64,000 bases of DNA, taken from NCBI GenBank assembly GCA_919901555.1, contig CAKKPG010000061.1:1-64000 (forward strand), in the 5' to 3' direction. The notes under the pieces were generated by a model. That model ran no database searches. It was given only the letters and a program-made list of their open reading frames with translations, and was not told the DNA's origin. How positions within the stretch are numbered: the stretch's first letter is position 1; each line of letters opens with the position of its first letter. Positions 1 to 9,707 of this stretch are shown piece after piece. A program made the position numbers and the translations under genes. This DNA is from Nitrospiria bacterium. GTDB lineage: Bacteria > Nitrospirota > UBA9217.

Positions 1-6
1 AAGATT

Positions 7-381
7 TTGACGAACACAGGACTCATGGGCAGAATTGAGTCGACCAATATCGTCATCTATCAACCCGGCTATCAAGCATTCATAAAAACGGTTTGGCACT
101 ACAATGGAAACTCAAAACCTGATCCTGATTTTAGAGATAAAGACAATATCGTAAAACTTCAAAGGATTCCGGCCAATTTTGACCACAAAAAACACTGTGA
201 AGAAATAGAGCAGGCATTATGGGGCATCCACGAATATCCTTATGCTTATCCTCTCGCGGAAGACCGGATGACCTGGGACAAACTGTTAGAGATCAATCTT
301 AAGGCCATTCCCGAAAAAGAGGTGTTCCTTAGGCGGGTGGAGTGGGAAGAGAGACGATATAGAGAGGAGAAAAACCGTTGA
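7..381 (+). CDS. hypothetical protein; frame is open to the window edge, so the 5' end may be truncated
   Basis: 124 aa ORF whose stop overlaps the next ORF by 4 nt; no in-frame stop between position 1 and the annotated TTG. Confidence 0.55.
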   Translation: MTNTGLMGRIESTNIVIYQPGYQAFIKTVWHYNGNSKPDPDFRDKDNIVKLQRIPANFDHKKHCEEIEQALWGIHEYPYAYPLAEDRMTWDKLLEINLKAIPEKEVFLRRVEWEERRYREEKNR

Positions 382-1907
382 AACGGATTGGCTTAATTTT
401 CAGTGCGGTCTCTTTCTTTCTGTTCCTGTCATATACGTTATCCGCATCCGATGATTACGCGAAGTATTTGCCGAAGTGGATTGAATTATTGAAGAAGGGA
501 GACATCAGAGAAAAAGAACTGGCCCTCCGCAGCCTTTGGTTTTTAAAATATCCTGAATACAGAAAGGACAACAAAGTATTTGACCCGATACTTGAGGCTC
601 TCAAGGATAAAAATTCATCTGTACGAGAAGCGGCAGCGTCTTTCCTCAAAGAGATGGGTGAATCATCTCAGGGATGCTGTAAAGAAACGAACATTATTCC
701 GGCACTGACATCCGCACTGCTCAGCGATGAGAAGGCTTCAGTGCGTGCCGAAGCCGCAAAAGCACTCGGATATTATAATGATAAACGGTCCATGGATGCC
801 CTTATCAGCGGTCTTCATGATAGCGACGCATGGGTGAGATTGTATACCGTGTACTCGCTCGGGCAAATTGGTCAGAAGATGTGGTCGGTCCGGCTTGAGC
901 CCAAGCTTCCGCCGGGCGTGAAGCAGGCAGGAAAGAGGGTGTCGCGGAACGGGTCGTTACCGCCGGCTGAGGAATACCCTGTCGAGGTCTCTTCTGCTGT
1001 TCCGCATGCTAAGTCCAAGCAGGCATTTCGTGTGCGGGATCAGCGCTGGTATGAATACAATGTGGATACCGCTGTTGACGCGATGATTAGCCTGCTTTCA
1101 GACGAGTCTGAGTGGCGAAATGTATTTCTGCAGCAGGAGTGTATTATAGCGCTGCGTAAGATGTACCCCTTTAAGAGGAATATTAACCAGCTTCTTCTGA
1201 ATAAATATCGCTTTGATTACCTGAAAGTGGAAGTGATCCACGGCCTCGGGACATTCGGAGCAGTTGAAGCCAAGGGACTTCTTGTGGACGCCTCAAGAGG
1301 GCCTGACAACAACGTAAGGAGGGCCGCCCTTGAATCTCTGGTCGAGCTGCCACTTGACTGGGGTAAGATGAATCGACATGATCGTGAGCAGTATTATGCC
1401 CTTTTTGCCACGAATGTTTCCGATGCTGCGGTCAGACCGAGAGCGATTTCTGGCTTGGGAAAATTGAAAGATGCCAGGGCAATTCCTTTGTTGGTGAAAT
1501 TCCTACAAGATAGCTCTGACGAGGTCAGATTGGAGTCAATAGGGGCGCTCAGTGCATTCAATGATGATAAACTGCTTGACGCCTTCGCAAGTGTGTTTGG
1601 CGACAGTAGTAAAAACGTACGCGATGATGCCTCCGCTGCCTTTGTCAGGCTCGCTGCTAGGACGAGCAGAGGTGGTCTCAACACAGATGGCCAGGAACGG
1701 ATGGGAGATAAGGGTGCAACAGGCGTTGTCTTAGAAAGCACAGCAGCTGAGTCGCTTTTCGTAACGGGGATAAATCACCCTCATGCTGTTCGCGTGCTCA
1801 AGCGGACGATGGAGGGCAACGATTGGGCGGCAAAGGACACTGCGCGGCGTATCCTCTGGAAGTTTGAAGATAAGAGCCTTGAGAAATATTGGCGCGAACG
1901 GAGGTAA
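378..1907 (+). CDS. secreted HEAT-repeat protein
   Basis: N-terminal signal-like hydrophobic segment; repeated HEAT-like helices (e.g. DEKASVRAEAAKALGYYNDKRSMDALISGL, DSSDEVRLESIGALSAF). Confidence 0.75.
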   Translation: MKRIGLIFSAVSFFLFLSYTLSASDDYAKYLPKWIELLKKGDIREKELALRSLWFLKYPEYRKDNKVFDPILEALKDKNSSVREAAASFLKEMGESSQGCCKETNIIPALTSALLSDEKASVRAEAAKALGYYNDKRSMDALISGLHDSDAWVRLYTVYSLGQIGQKMWSVRLEPKLPPGVKQAGKRVSRNGSLPPAEEYPVEVSSAVPHAKSKQAFRVRDQRWYEYNVDTAVDAMISLLSDESEWRNVFLQQECIIALRKMYPFKRNINQLLLNKYRFDYLKVEVIHGLGTFGAVEAKGLLVDASRGPDNNVRRAALESLVELPLDWGKMNRHDREQYYALFATNVSDAAVRPRAISGLGKLKDARAIPLLVKFLQDSSDEVRLESIGALSAFNDDKLLDAFASVFGDSSKNVRDDASAAFVRLAARTSRGGLNTDGQERMGDKGATGVVLESTAAESLFVTGINHPHAVRVLKRTMEGNDWAAKDTARRILWKFEDKSLEKYWRERR

Positions 1908-1920
1908 CTCTTCAAGCATG

Positions 1921-2150
1921 GCTCTCCGACGGGACAGTTCTACCGGATACTCGGGAACAATCACCAGGATCACGGACCAGCAGTCAAGCAATCTTGCCGA
2001 ATACGGCACAACGACGAGGTACGGCAGCTCGACAACGGATTCGGCATTGACGACAAGCCACAATATATAACCGTAACGAACCTTACCCCGGGGACAACGT
2101 ATCACTTCAGGTTCGTCTCAATAAATAGCCACAACCTCGCATCTATACCG
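1921..2150 (+). pseudogene. frameshifted fragment of an FN3 / purple-acid-phosphatase-N-like repeat domain
   Basis: One frame reads GTITRITDQQSSNLAEYGTTTRYGSSTTDSALTTSHN; it continues in another frame as ITVTNLTPGTTYHFRFVSINSHNLAS. Confidence 0.6.
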
Positions 2151-2157
2151 CCCCCTC

Positions 2158-2295
2158 CTCGTCATCAACACCTCGGACATCGACTTCGTGCACCGCCGGG
2201 AAGACCTCGACGACCTCACCACGCAGGTCCTGAACATGAAGCAGGGGACGCAATACTACGTGCCGCTGGCCGGGGACCGGGCGCCCCGCTCGTAA
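2158..2295 (+). pseudogene. 3' remnant of a deoxynucleoside kinase (dNK/dGK family)
   Basis: Open frame without start: LVINTSDIDFVHRREDLDDLTTQVLNMKQGTQYYVPLAGDRAPRS*, resembling the conserved C-terminus of bacterial deoxynucleoside kinases. Confidence 0.65.
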
Positions 2296-2373
2296 CCGGG
2301 GGCCGGCCGGGCCAATGCGGCGGGCGACTGCCGTCGAAAGGCCGTAGTGCGGCCTGCGCGGGCATATAATGTA

Positions 2374-2403
2374 TTGACAACGTCTTTTCCGGCATGCTAA
2401 TAT
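2374..2403 (+). promoter_or_regulatory. sigma70-type promoter for the chemosensory cluster
   Basis: TTGACA - 18 nt - TAATAT with a TG extended -10; precedes the SD (ggaaggggg) and ATG at 2432. Confidence 0.6.
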
Positions 2404-2431
2404 CAAAACAGTTTTATAACCCGGAAGGGGG

Positions 2432-3721
2432 ATGGTTATGGCAGGGGAAAAGATACTGAGCATTGACGATAGTCCGACCGTCCAGCGCCTCATCGAAATG
2501 ATTCTGTCTTCCCAGGGCTATCAGGTTATCCTCGCGTCCGACGGCGAGGAAGGCATCGCAAAGGCCCAGTCGGAGAGGCCCTCGGTGATCCTGGTGGACT
2601 TCGTGATGCCCAAGATGAACGGCTTCCAGGTCTGCAAGATTTTAAAGGAAGACCCCGGCTTCAGCGATACACCCATCATTCTCGTGACGTCCAAGGGCGA
2701 CAAGGTCGGCAGCAAGTTCGTCGACGTCCTCGGCATTACCGAATACTTTGCGAAACCATTCCAGCCCGAAGAACTCCTTGCCAAGATACGGGAAGTCATC
2801 GACCGGAAAAAACCCGCGGCGGCTGCGCCGTCAGCCGAGGCCAGGCCGGCGCCCGCAGCGCCCAGGCCGGCGCAGCCGCAGGCTTCAGCGTCGACGGGGC
2901 TCGAGAACGTGGTCAGAGAGGCCGTGGAGAGGACCCTCGAAGACTTCATCAAAACCTCCCTGCCCGATATGGTGCGGCGGGAGCTGGCCAGGGCCCAGCC
3001 TGCGAGCAACGCGGGCATCAAGGGGGACCTGGCAAGCTGCCGGATCATTGAAGTCATGCAGATGCTGGGGCTCCAGCGCCAGACGGGCAGGCTGGTGATA
3101 AACCGGGGAGGAGACAGCGCCGAGATCTACTTCGGGGAAGGGGCCGTGGTGTTCGCGGCGTCGAACTGCAATGGCGTCCGATCGGCGATGGAGGGGCTGC
3201 TCAGGAGGTCCTGCCGCCTTCCCGACGACCGGCTCAGACATGTGCTCCAGACATCGGAAACGACGGGAGAGCCCGTGGATTCCATTCTTGCGAGGGAAAA
3301 ACTCATCGACGCCAAGACCTTCGGCGAGTATCTGAGGAGCCACACCGAGCGCGAGGTATACAAGGCCATGGCCTGGCGCGAGGGGGGCTTTTACTTCGAG
3401 AAGGCCGCCCCGCCGGCATTCGCCGCGCCCCTCAGGCTCAAGGTGGAAGACCTGCTCCTGGAAGGAGCGCGGCGTTCCGATGAGTGGATGCTCATTCAGC
3501 AGAAGATCCCAAGCTTCACCGTGGTCTTCGAACCCATGATCGGAAACGCCGATGAGCTGGCGAGGCGCGGATTGAGCGATGTGGATATGAAGGTGTTTTC
3601 GCTGATTGATGGAAGGCGAACGGCGCAGGAGATCATCGACCAACTGTGCCTCGGCGAGTTTGACGTCGCAAAAAGCATGTTTATCCTCCTTTCGGTAAAC
3701 CTGATCAGAAGGAAGAAGTAG
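2432..3721 (+). CDS. response regulator with REC and DUF4388 (PATAN-like) domains
   Basis: REC motifs (SIDDSPTVQRLIEMIL, ILVDFVMPKMNG, ILVTSKGDKVG) followed by a DUF4388-like region (ASCRIIEVMQMLGLQRQTGRLVI). Confidence 0.8.
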   Translation: MVMAGEKILSIDDSPTVQRLIEMILSSQGYQVILASDGEEGIAKAQSERPSVILVDFVMPKMNGFQVCKILKEDPGFSDTPIILVTSKGDKVGSKFVDVLGITEYFAKPFQPEELLAKIREVIDRKKPAAAAPSAEARPAPAAPRPAQPQASASTGLENVVREAVERTLEDFIKTSLPDMVRRELARAQPASNAGIKGDLASCRIIEVMQMLGLQRQTGRLVINRGGDSAEIYFGEGAVVFAASNCNGVRSAMEGLLRRSCRLPDDRLRHVLQTSETTGEPVDSILAREKLIDAKTFGEYLRSHTEREVYKAMAWREGGFYFEKAAPPAFAAPLRLKVEDLLLEGARRSDEWMLIQQKIPSFTVVFEPMIGNADELARRGLSDVDMKVFSLIDGRRTAQEIIDQLCLGEFDVAKSMFILLSVNLIRRKK

Positions 3722-3765
3722 CAGCGCCTTGAACCCCTGCGGGGACGGGGGAACAAAACGAAATC

Positions 3766-3794
3766 TTGACAATACCAAAGAAATATGTTAATTT
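3766..3794 (+). promoter_or_regulatory. sigma70-type promoter
   Basis: TTGACA - 17 nt - TAATTT upstream of the CheY-like gene. Confidence 0.55.
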
Positions 3795-3839
3795 TTAACC
3801 ATTAACCACTCAGGGTGCAGGTGATATAAGGAGAAGAGA

Positions 3840-4199
3840 ATGGCCACCATACTCATAGCGGACGACAGCCTGTCTGAACTGCAGATTTTTCAGGCGGCGC
3901 TCCAGCCGACGGGCCATGCCATCATAACCGTCATGGACGGAGAGGCGGCGGAAGAGAAGGTGAAGTCCGATAAAATTGATTTGATCATCCTCGACGTGAT
4001 CATGCCCAAGAAGAACGGCTTCCAGGTCTGCAGGGACATCAAGAGCAACGACCAGTACAAGAATATACCGGTCATCATGGTCACGTCCAAGGACCAGGAG
4101 AGCGACAAGTTCTGGGGAATGAAGCAGGGGGCGGACGAGTATCTGACCAAACCCTTCAAGCCGGAAGACCTGCTGAAGGCCGTCAAAAAGTACATTTAG
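3840..4199 (+). CDS. CheY/PilG-like single-domain response regulator
   Basis: REC fold: ILIADDSLSELQIF, LIILDVIMPKKNGFQ, MVTSKDQESDK, TKPFKPEDLL. Confidence 0.9.
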   Translation: MATILIADDSLSELQIFQAALQPTGHAIITVMDGEAAEEKVKSDKIDLIILDVIMPKKNGFQVCRDIKSNDQYKNIPVIMVTSKDQESDKFWGMKQGADEYLTKPFKPEDLLKAVKKYI

Positions 4200-4224
4200 G
4201 CGCAGCAGCAGGCGGAGGCCCCAT

Positions 4225-4719
4225 TTGGCCGAAACAGATCATGACGTCGCCGCCGAGGCGATCGATGTAGCGACGGAAGAGGAGATACGGATATGTCTCT
4301 TTAGTATCGGAGAGGATTATTTTGCGCTTCCGATCGAAACGCTGACGGAGATCATTATCCCGCAAAAGGTTTTTCCCGTTCCGACCACCCCTCCCCATGT
4401 CCTCGGAGTCATCAACCTTCGGGGCAACATCGTTCCCATCGTCGATATCCGGTCCACGCTCGCGCTGCCGCAGAAGACGCCGGTGGGCCAGGTTGCGATC
4501 ATCAAACACGGTACTATAGCACTGGGCATTGCCGTCGATAACGTATCGGAGGTCATTTCCGTGCCTGACAGCAGTTTGCTCGCGCTCCCGCCCGACCAGC
4601 CGGGCTTGACGGCGGCGCCGGGGCGCAACCGGTTCTTCAAGGCGGTGGTGCAGCGCGAGGGGGCCGCGGCGGCGCTCCTCGATCTTGATAAGCTCATAGA
4701 GGCGGTAAAGCTCGTCTGA
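4225..4719 (+). CDS. CheW-like coupling protein
   Basis: CheW pattern ICLFSIGEDYFALPIETLTEIIIPQKVFPVPTTPPHVLGVINLRGNIVPIVDIRSTL. Confidence 0.88.
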   Translation: MAETDHDVAAEAIDVATEEEIRICLFSIGEDYFALPIETLTEIIIPQKVFPVPTTPPHVLGVINLRGNIVPIVDIRSTLALPQKTPVGQVAIIKHGTIALGIAVDNVSEVISVPDSSLLALPPDQPGLTAAPGRNRFFKAVVQREGAAAALLDLDKLIEAVKLV

Positions 4720-4763
4720 ACGGATGCCGGGCGTCGCTACTTTAATCTCCCAAGGAGTAGAGC

Positions 4764-6650
4764 ATGGCTATCGTCAAAAAACTCTTTCAAAAACTCTTTT
4801 TCCGCGTCAGTATCCGGACCAAGATCATGGTCATGATCCTCTCGATGTCGGCGGTCTTCGGCTCGGGAATCCTCTTCTTCATTTACTTTCAGCTCAATAA
4901 GACGCTCACCCTTGAGACCATCAATAAGACGCTGATCCTCGTGGACGGCTTGAGCTCCAAGGCCGCCGGCCCGATGCAGGCGGAGGACATCAACGGTCTG
5001 CAGTTGATCATCGGGGAAGCCATCAGCCAGCCGGACGTTGCCTATTGCTTTATCAAGGACGGCAAGGGCCGGGTCGCCGCCATGACCTTTGAGACGGGCA
5101 CCTTCCCCCCGGCGCTTCAGAACATCAATGCCCTGAAGCCCGACGAACCCTTCGGTACGCAGAGCGCCGTCATTCGTCTCCAGGATCGGGTCTTCGACGT
5201 CATCGATATCGCATCTCCCATCGGCCCGCGCGGCACGCTCGGCACGGTGCACGTGGGCCTGAACATAACGCTCATCAAGGAAAAGCTCGTCACCCACCTC
5301 ACGTTCATCATGCTCGTGGGGTTCGTGTCTCTCGGCACCCTGGCGGTCCTCACGCTGGTGTTTTCCTCCATAATCGTATCGCCGGTGCGGGGACTGATGA
5401 AAGTGGCTGAAGCGCTCGGCCGCGGCGACCTCACGAAGAAAGCTACCGTGACGACGGGAGACGAACTGGGGCAACTGGGCGAAACCCTCAACCGGACGAT
5501 CGACAGGCTCCAGGGCCTGGTGCAGACCGAGAGCGATCGGGACAAGATGCAGCACCAGGTGATGGACCTTCTGTCCGTCGTGAGCGGCGCCGCGGAGGGG
5601 GACCTCACGGTGAAGGCGGAGGTCACGGCCGACGCCCTCGGGTCCGTGGCGGACGCGCTCAACCTCATGATCAGCGGACTCATGACGCTGGTCACGCATG
5701 CAAGCGACGTGGCCCAGGAGGTCCGGCGCTCGACGACGGGCATGCTCCGGTCCTCGGAACATATGAGGGTCGGGGCCGAACAGCAGGCAACTCAGATCCA
5801 CCACGCCTCGGAAGCGGTGAACACCATGTCGCGCAGTATCCAGCACATGGCGGAAAACGCCACGGCCGCCACGCAGGCCTCGCATAAGGCCACGCAGGCC
5901 GCGGTCAAGGGCGGTCAGTCCGTGACGGAAACCATCAAGGGTATGCAGCGCATCCGGGGGGCGGTGCAAAGCACGGCAAAAAAGATCAAGGGCCTCGGTG
6001 AACGCTCCCTCGAAATCGGCGCTATTATCGAAGTGATCAACGAAATCGCGACGCAGACCAACCTCCTCGCGCTCAATGCCGCCATCGAGGCCGCGCGCGC
6101 GGGCGAACAGGGCAAAGGCTTCGCCGTGGTTGCCGACGAAGTGCGGAAGCTCGCCGAACGCTCCGCCCGGGCAACGAAGGACATTACCGGCCTCATCAAG
6201 GGCATCCAGGTGGAGACGAGCGAGGCCGTGACGGTCATGGAAGAAGGTACGCGCGAGGTGGAGGAAGGGACGCGCCTGGCCGACCAGGCGGGCGCCGCGC
6301 TCCGCGAAATCGAACAGATCGTTAAGCAGACCTCAAGCCTGGTGACGGACATCACCAAACTGGCCGGCGACCAGGTGAAGGTGACGGAAAGCGTCGTGCG
6401 CTCCATGGACGGCATGTCCAAGGTAACGCAGGAGACGACGCGCGGAGTGCAGGACACCGTGGCCACCATCGGCAAGCTCGCGGACCTTTCGAAGCGGCTC
6501 ACCGACGCCATCGGCAGATTCAAGCTGATCAAAGGGCAGCAGCCCGCGCAGGCTGCGGAAGCCGAACTCCCCACGCTCGAGGGATTGCCCCCTCTCGAAG
6601 ACCATGTCTCCACGAGCGATGAGGAAATCAAGCTCGGCTTTATCGAATAG
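4764..6650 (+). CDS. methyl-accepting chemotaxis protein (PilJ-like, with HAMP)
   Basis: Two TM segments, HAMP, second HAMP-like segment, signalling tip [45 protein letters not shown]. Confidence 0.92.
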   Translation: MAIVKKLFQKLFFRVSIRTKIMVMILSMSAVFGSGILFFIYFQLNKTLTLETINKTLILVDGLSSKAAGPMQAEDINGLQLIIGEAISQPDVAYCFIKDGKGRVAAMTFETGTFPPALQNINALKPDEPFGTQSAVIRLQDRVFDVIDIASPIGPRGTLGTVHVGLNITLIKEKLVTHLTFIMLVGFVSLGTLAVLTLVFSSIIVSPVRGLMKVAEALGRGDLTKKATVTTGDELGQLGETLNRTIDRLQGLVQTESDRDKMQHQVMDLLSVVSGAAEGDLTVKAEVTADALGSVADALNLMISGLMTLVTHASDVAQEVRRSTTGMLRSSEHMRVGAEQQATQIHHASEAVNTMSRSIQHMAENATAATQASHKATQAAVKGGQSVTETIKGMQRIRGAVQSTAKKIKGLGERSLEIGAIIEVINEIATQTNLLALNAAIEAARAGEQGKGFAVVADEVRKLAERSARATKDITGLIKGIQVETSEAVTVMEEGTREVEEGTRLADQAGAALREIEQIVKQTSSLVTDITKLAGDQVKVTESVVRSMDGMSKVTQETTRGVQDTVATIGKLADLSKRLTDAIGRFKLIKGQQPAQAAEAELPTLEGLPPLEDHVSTSDEEIKLGFIE

Positions 6651-6655
6651 ACCGT

Positions 6656-9403
6656 ATGGCGGCACCATTCGACAAATCAGGGATCATCGAGTTTTTCCTC
6701 GTCGAGGCTGGAGAGCACCTTCAGAACCTGAATAACGGCCTGCTTGCCCTCGAAAAAGAGTCCGGCAACCGCGCCATCATCGACGAGCTGTTCCGCGCCG
6801 CCCACACCCTCAAGGGCTCGGCGGCCATGATGGGTTTCCAGGGCGTCAGCGACGTGGCGCACAAAGCCGAGGACATGCTCGGCCAGTTCCGGTCCGGCTC
6901 ATCCCCCATCCGCAAGGACACGCTGAATTTTCTCTTCGACGCCGTCGATGCGATCAAGCTCATGGTGGACGGCATCTCGGCGAAGAAGCCCGAAGACCCG
7001 GTCGTCGTCCAGAGCATTGTCCAGTCATACCAGGAGGTCATCGACGGGCTGCGGGGCGCCCCGGCCGCTCCTGCTCCGCCGGCCGCGGGCCCTTCCCCGA
7101 AACAGGACGCCAAGCCGGCTCCCTCTTCGTCGCCCCTGCCGGCGCAGCCCGCTGCCCCGGCAGCCAGGCCGGAAGCAAAACCGGCTCCTCAGCCGGCCCC
7201 CCCTCCGACAACGAAGCCTGTCCCTTCCCCTGCGGAGGTCAAGGACGATCTCGACCTCGCCTGGGAAAAGACCTTCAACATTATTGAGGAGGAACCCATC
7301 CCCGTCGAGCCCCTCGAGGAAGAGGCCGAGGCGGACTCGGCAAAGCCGGCTCAGACCGGCGCAGCGCCGCCGCCGTCCAAGGTTCCCGACGCGTCCACAG
7401 TAAAGACGTCCGCGCCGACCCCGCAGGCCGAGGAGGCGGGTCTCAAGCGTGAGATCGAAGAGGCCAAAAAAACGGGCATCCAGGAAAAGCGCGGCATCGG
7501 CCGGCGGCTCGCGGACGCGCCCGAGGTGGAAAAACAGTTCATCCGGGTCAACATCGAGCGGCTGGACAACCTGATGAACCTCGTCGGCGAGATGGTGGTG
7601 AACCGGAACCGGCTCATCCGCCAGGTGGAGCTCATCAAGGGATTGAGGGAAGAGCTCGCCTTCAGCCAGAAGCGCCTCCTCGGCGTGGTGAAGGGATTCG
7701 AGGAAAAGTATGAATATACGCTCAATTTTCCCGCGTCGAGCTCACCGGCCGCTGACCAGACCTCGGAGTTCTTCGAGCTCGAGTTCGACCGCTATGATGA
7801 CTTCAACCTCCTGTCGCGGAAAGTGACGGAGATCTCGAACGACACGAATGAAATCATGACGGAGCTCTCGGAGTTTTTCGACACCTTTGAGCTTGACACC
7901 GCGCGCATCTCCACCATCACCACCAACCTCCAGGATGAGATCACCATGGCGCGCATGGTTGAGATGGACAGGCTGTTCCAGCTCTTCCAGCGGCCGGTCC
8001 GGGATCTGGCCCAGGATGAAAACAAGCAGGTGAGCATGGTCGTGACGGGCGGCGAAACGAAGATCGACAAGACGATCTACGAGATCATCTCCGATCCGCT
8101 CATGCATATGATCAGGAACGCCGTGTCCCACGGCATCGAGACGCCTGAGGAACGCAGGAAGGCCGGAAAAGAGCCCACGGGCTCCATTCTGCTGAACGCC
8201 CGCCACGAGGGCAACAACATCGTCGTTGAGATCCAGGACGACGGCAGGGGAATGGATCCCGCGGTCCTCAGGAATGCCGCCGTGGAGAAGGGCTTTCTCA
8301 GCGCTTCCGAGGCCCAGGCGTTGGCCGATCCCGAAGCGATCAACCTCATTTTCCGGGCGGGTTTTTCCACGGCCTCGGGTGTGGGCAAGGTCTCCGGACG
8401 GGGCGTGGGCATGGACGTGGTCTCGAACCAGCTCGCCAAAATAAACGGCAGAATCGAGATCAAGACCGAGAGGGGCGTAGGGAGCAAATTCACCATCAGA
8501 CTCCCCCTCACCCTCGCTATTGCTCAGGCTCTCATCGTCAGGCTCAAAGAGCAGGAGATCGCTATTCCCATGAGCCTTGTTGAGGAGACGACGCGGTATT
8601 CCTATAAGGATATCCAGCGGGTGGCCGGGGAGGAGATGGTCAGCCTCCGCGGGAACCTCATGAAGCTCCTCAAGCTGAACGAGATCCTGCGCGCGGGCAA
8701 GTTCCCGAAGAAGGACGAATCTTTCCGGCACCCCACCCTTATCCTCGGGACGGCGGAAAAAAGGCTCGCCCTGATGGTGGAAGACATCACGGGGAGAGAG
8801 GAAATCGTCGTAAAATACCTCGGCGAGTACCTCAAGAGCGTGAGGATGTTCTCGGGCGCCACGATTTCCGGTGAAGGCAATGTCCGGCTGATCATCAACA
8901 TCTCGGCGCTCCTTGGTGAGGAGACGCCCGGGGCGAAGGCCAGCGTCATCCCGGCCAGAGAGGCCGTTGCCGCTCCTCTTGCGGCGGCCCCCGCGCCGGC
9001 AGTGACGGCGAGGCAGAAGCCGCGGGTGCTCGTGGTGGACGATTCCATCAGTATCCGGAAATACGTTCAGCGCTTCCTCGACCGCACCGGCTACGAGGTA
9101 ATGGTCGCGCCCGACGGGATGGAGGCGCTTACGCAACTGGGCAAGGAGAAGTTCGACGTGGTGATCACGGACCTCGAAATGCCGATCATGCACGGCTACG
9201 ACCTGATCGCGGAGATGAAGCGGACCCCCGCGCTCGCGAACATCCCCACTATCGTTCTGACATCCAGGGCCGGAGAGAAACACAAGCAGAAGGCGCTCGA
9301 TATGGGCGCACAGGACTACCTGGTCAAGCCGTTCGAAGAGCAGGAAATGCTCGACGCCCTCAAGAGGGTCTTGAGCGCCGCCGCTCTTGCAAGTCGCGCG
9401 TAA
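6656..9403 (+). CDS. hybrid CheA-type histidine kinase (Hpt-dimerisation-HATPase-CheW-REC)
   Basis: Hpt AHTLKGSAAMMGF; H/N-box HMIRNAVSHGIETPEERRKAGK; DDGRGMD; terminal REC VLVVDDSISIRKYVQRFL. Confidence 0.92.
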   Translation: MAAPFDKSGIIEFFLVEAGEHLQNLNNGLLALEKESGNRAIIDELFRAAHTLKGSAAMMGFQGVSDVAHKAEDMLGQFRSGSSPIRKDTLNFLFDAVDAIKLMVDGISAKKPEDPVVVQSIVQSYQEVIDGLRGAPAAPAPPAAGPSPKQDAKPAPSSSPLPAQPAAPAARPEAKPAPQPAPPPTTKPVPSPAEVKDDLDLAWEKTFNIIEEEPIPVEPLEEEAEADSAKPAQTGAAPPPSKVPDASTVKTSAPTPQAEEAGLKREIEEAKKTGIQEKRGIGRRLADAPEVEKQFIRVNIERLDNLMNLVGEMVVNRNRLIRQVELIKGLREELAFSQKRLLGVVKGFEEKYEYTLNFPASSSPAADQTSEFFELEFDRYDDFNLLSRKVTEISNDTNEIMTELSEFFDTFELDTARISTITTNLQDEITMARMVEMDRLFQLFQRPVRDLAQDENKQVSMVVTGGETKIDKTIYEIISDPLMHMIRNAVSHGIETPEERRKAGKEPTGSILLNARHEGNNIVVEIQDDGRGMDPAVLRNAAVEKGFLSASEAQALADPEAINLIFRAGFSTASGVGKVSGRGVGMDVVSNQLAKINGRIEIKTERGVGSKFTIRLPLTLAIAQALIVRLKEQEIAIPMSLVEETTRYSYKDIQRVAGEEMVSLRGNLMKLLKLNEILRAGKFPKKDESFRHPTLILGTAEKRLALMVEDITGREEIVVKYLGEYLKSVRMFSGATISGEGNVRLIINISALLGEETPGAKASVIPAREAVAAPLAAAPAPAVTARQKPRVLVVDDSISIRKYVQRFLDRTGYEVMVAPDGMEALTQLGKEKFDVVITDLEMPIMHGYDLIAEMKRTPALANIPTIVLTSRAGEKHKQKALDMGAQDYLVKPFEEQEMLDALKRVLSAAALASRA

Positions 9404-9415
9404 TCATTGTACAAT
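9387..9415 (+). promoter_or_regulatory. sigma70-type promoter inside the cheA 3' end
   Basis: TTGCAA - 17 nt - TACAAT ending 7 nt before the ATG at 9423. Confidence 0.45.
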
Positions 9416-9422
9416 AAGAGAC

Positions 9423-9707
9423 ATGGGATGCGGCTTCTTGTTCTATCGCTGGAGGGCGATCGGATTCAGTGCCGATGAACCGCCGCCGCCGCTCTCCGGC
9501 AGGAGCATCGTCCTGCTCGAGGAGTCGAAGAAGTCCTTCGGCATCTCGGTGGACCGAATTGTGAAGATGACGAACATCCAGGAACTGACGCCCGCGCCCC
9601 CGGGGGCCCGGGACCCGGACGCATCCCTGATCAAAGGCCTGGCGTACGAAAATAATCAGGAGATCGTAATCCTCGACTTCGAAAGGTTATTTTTCCATGG
9701 CAGTTAA
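9423..9707 (+). CDS. short CheW-like domain protein (apparently half a domain)
   Basis: SGRSIVLLEESKKSFGISVDRIVKMTNIQELTP...LIKGLAYENNQEIVILDFERLF resembles the C-terminal half of CheW; ATG at 9423 preferred to 9387. Confidence 0.6.
   Translation: MGCGFLFYRWRAIGFSADEPPPPLSGRSIVLLEESKKSFGISVDRIVKMTNIQELTPAPPGARDPDASLIKGLAYENNQEIVILDFERLFFHGS

Noticed and set aside
4737-5969. 410-aa minus-strand ORF
   Set aside because: Shadow of the MCP gene; low-information HRDG-rich translation.
7742-9283. 513-aa minus-strand ORF
   Set aside because: Shadow of cheA; no recognisable domains.
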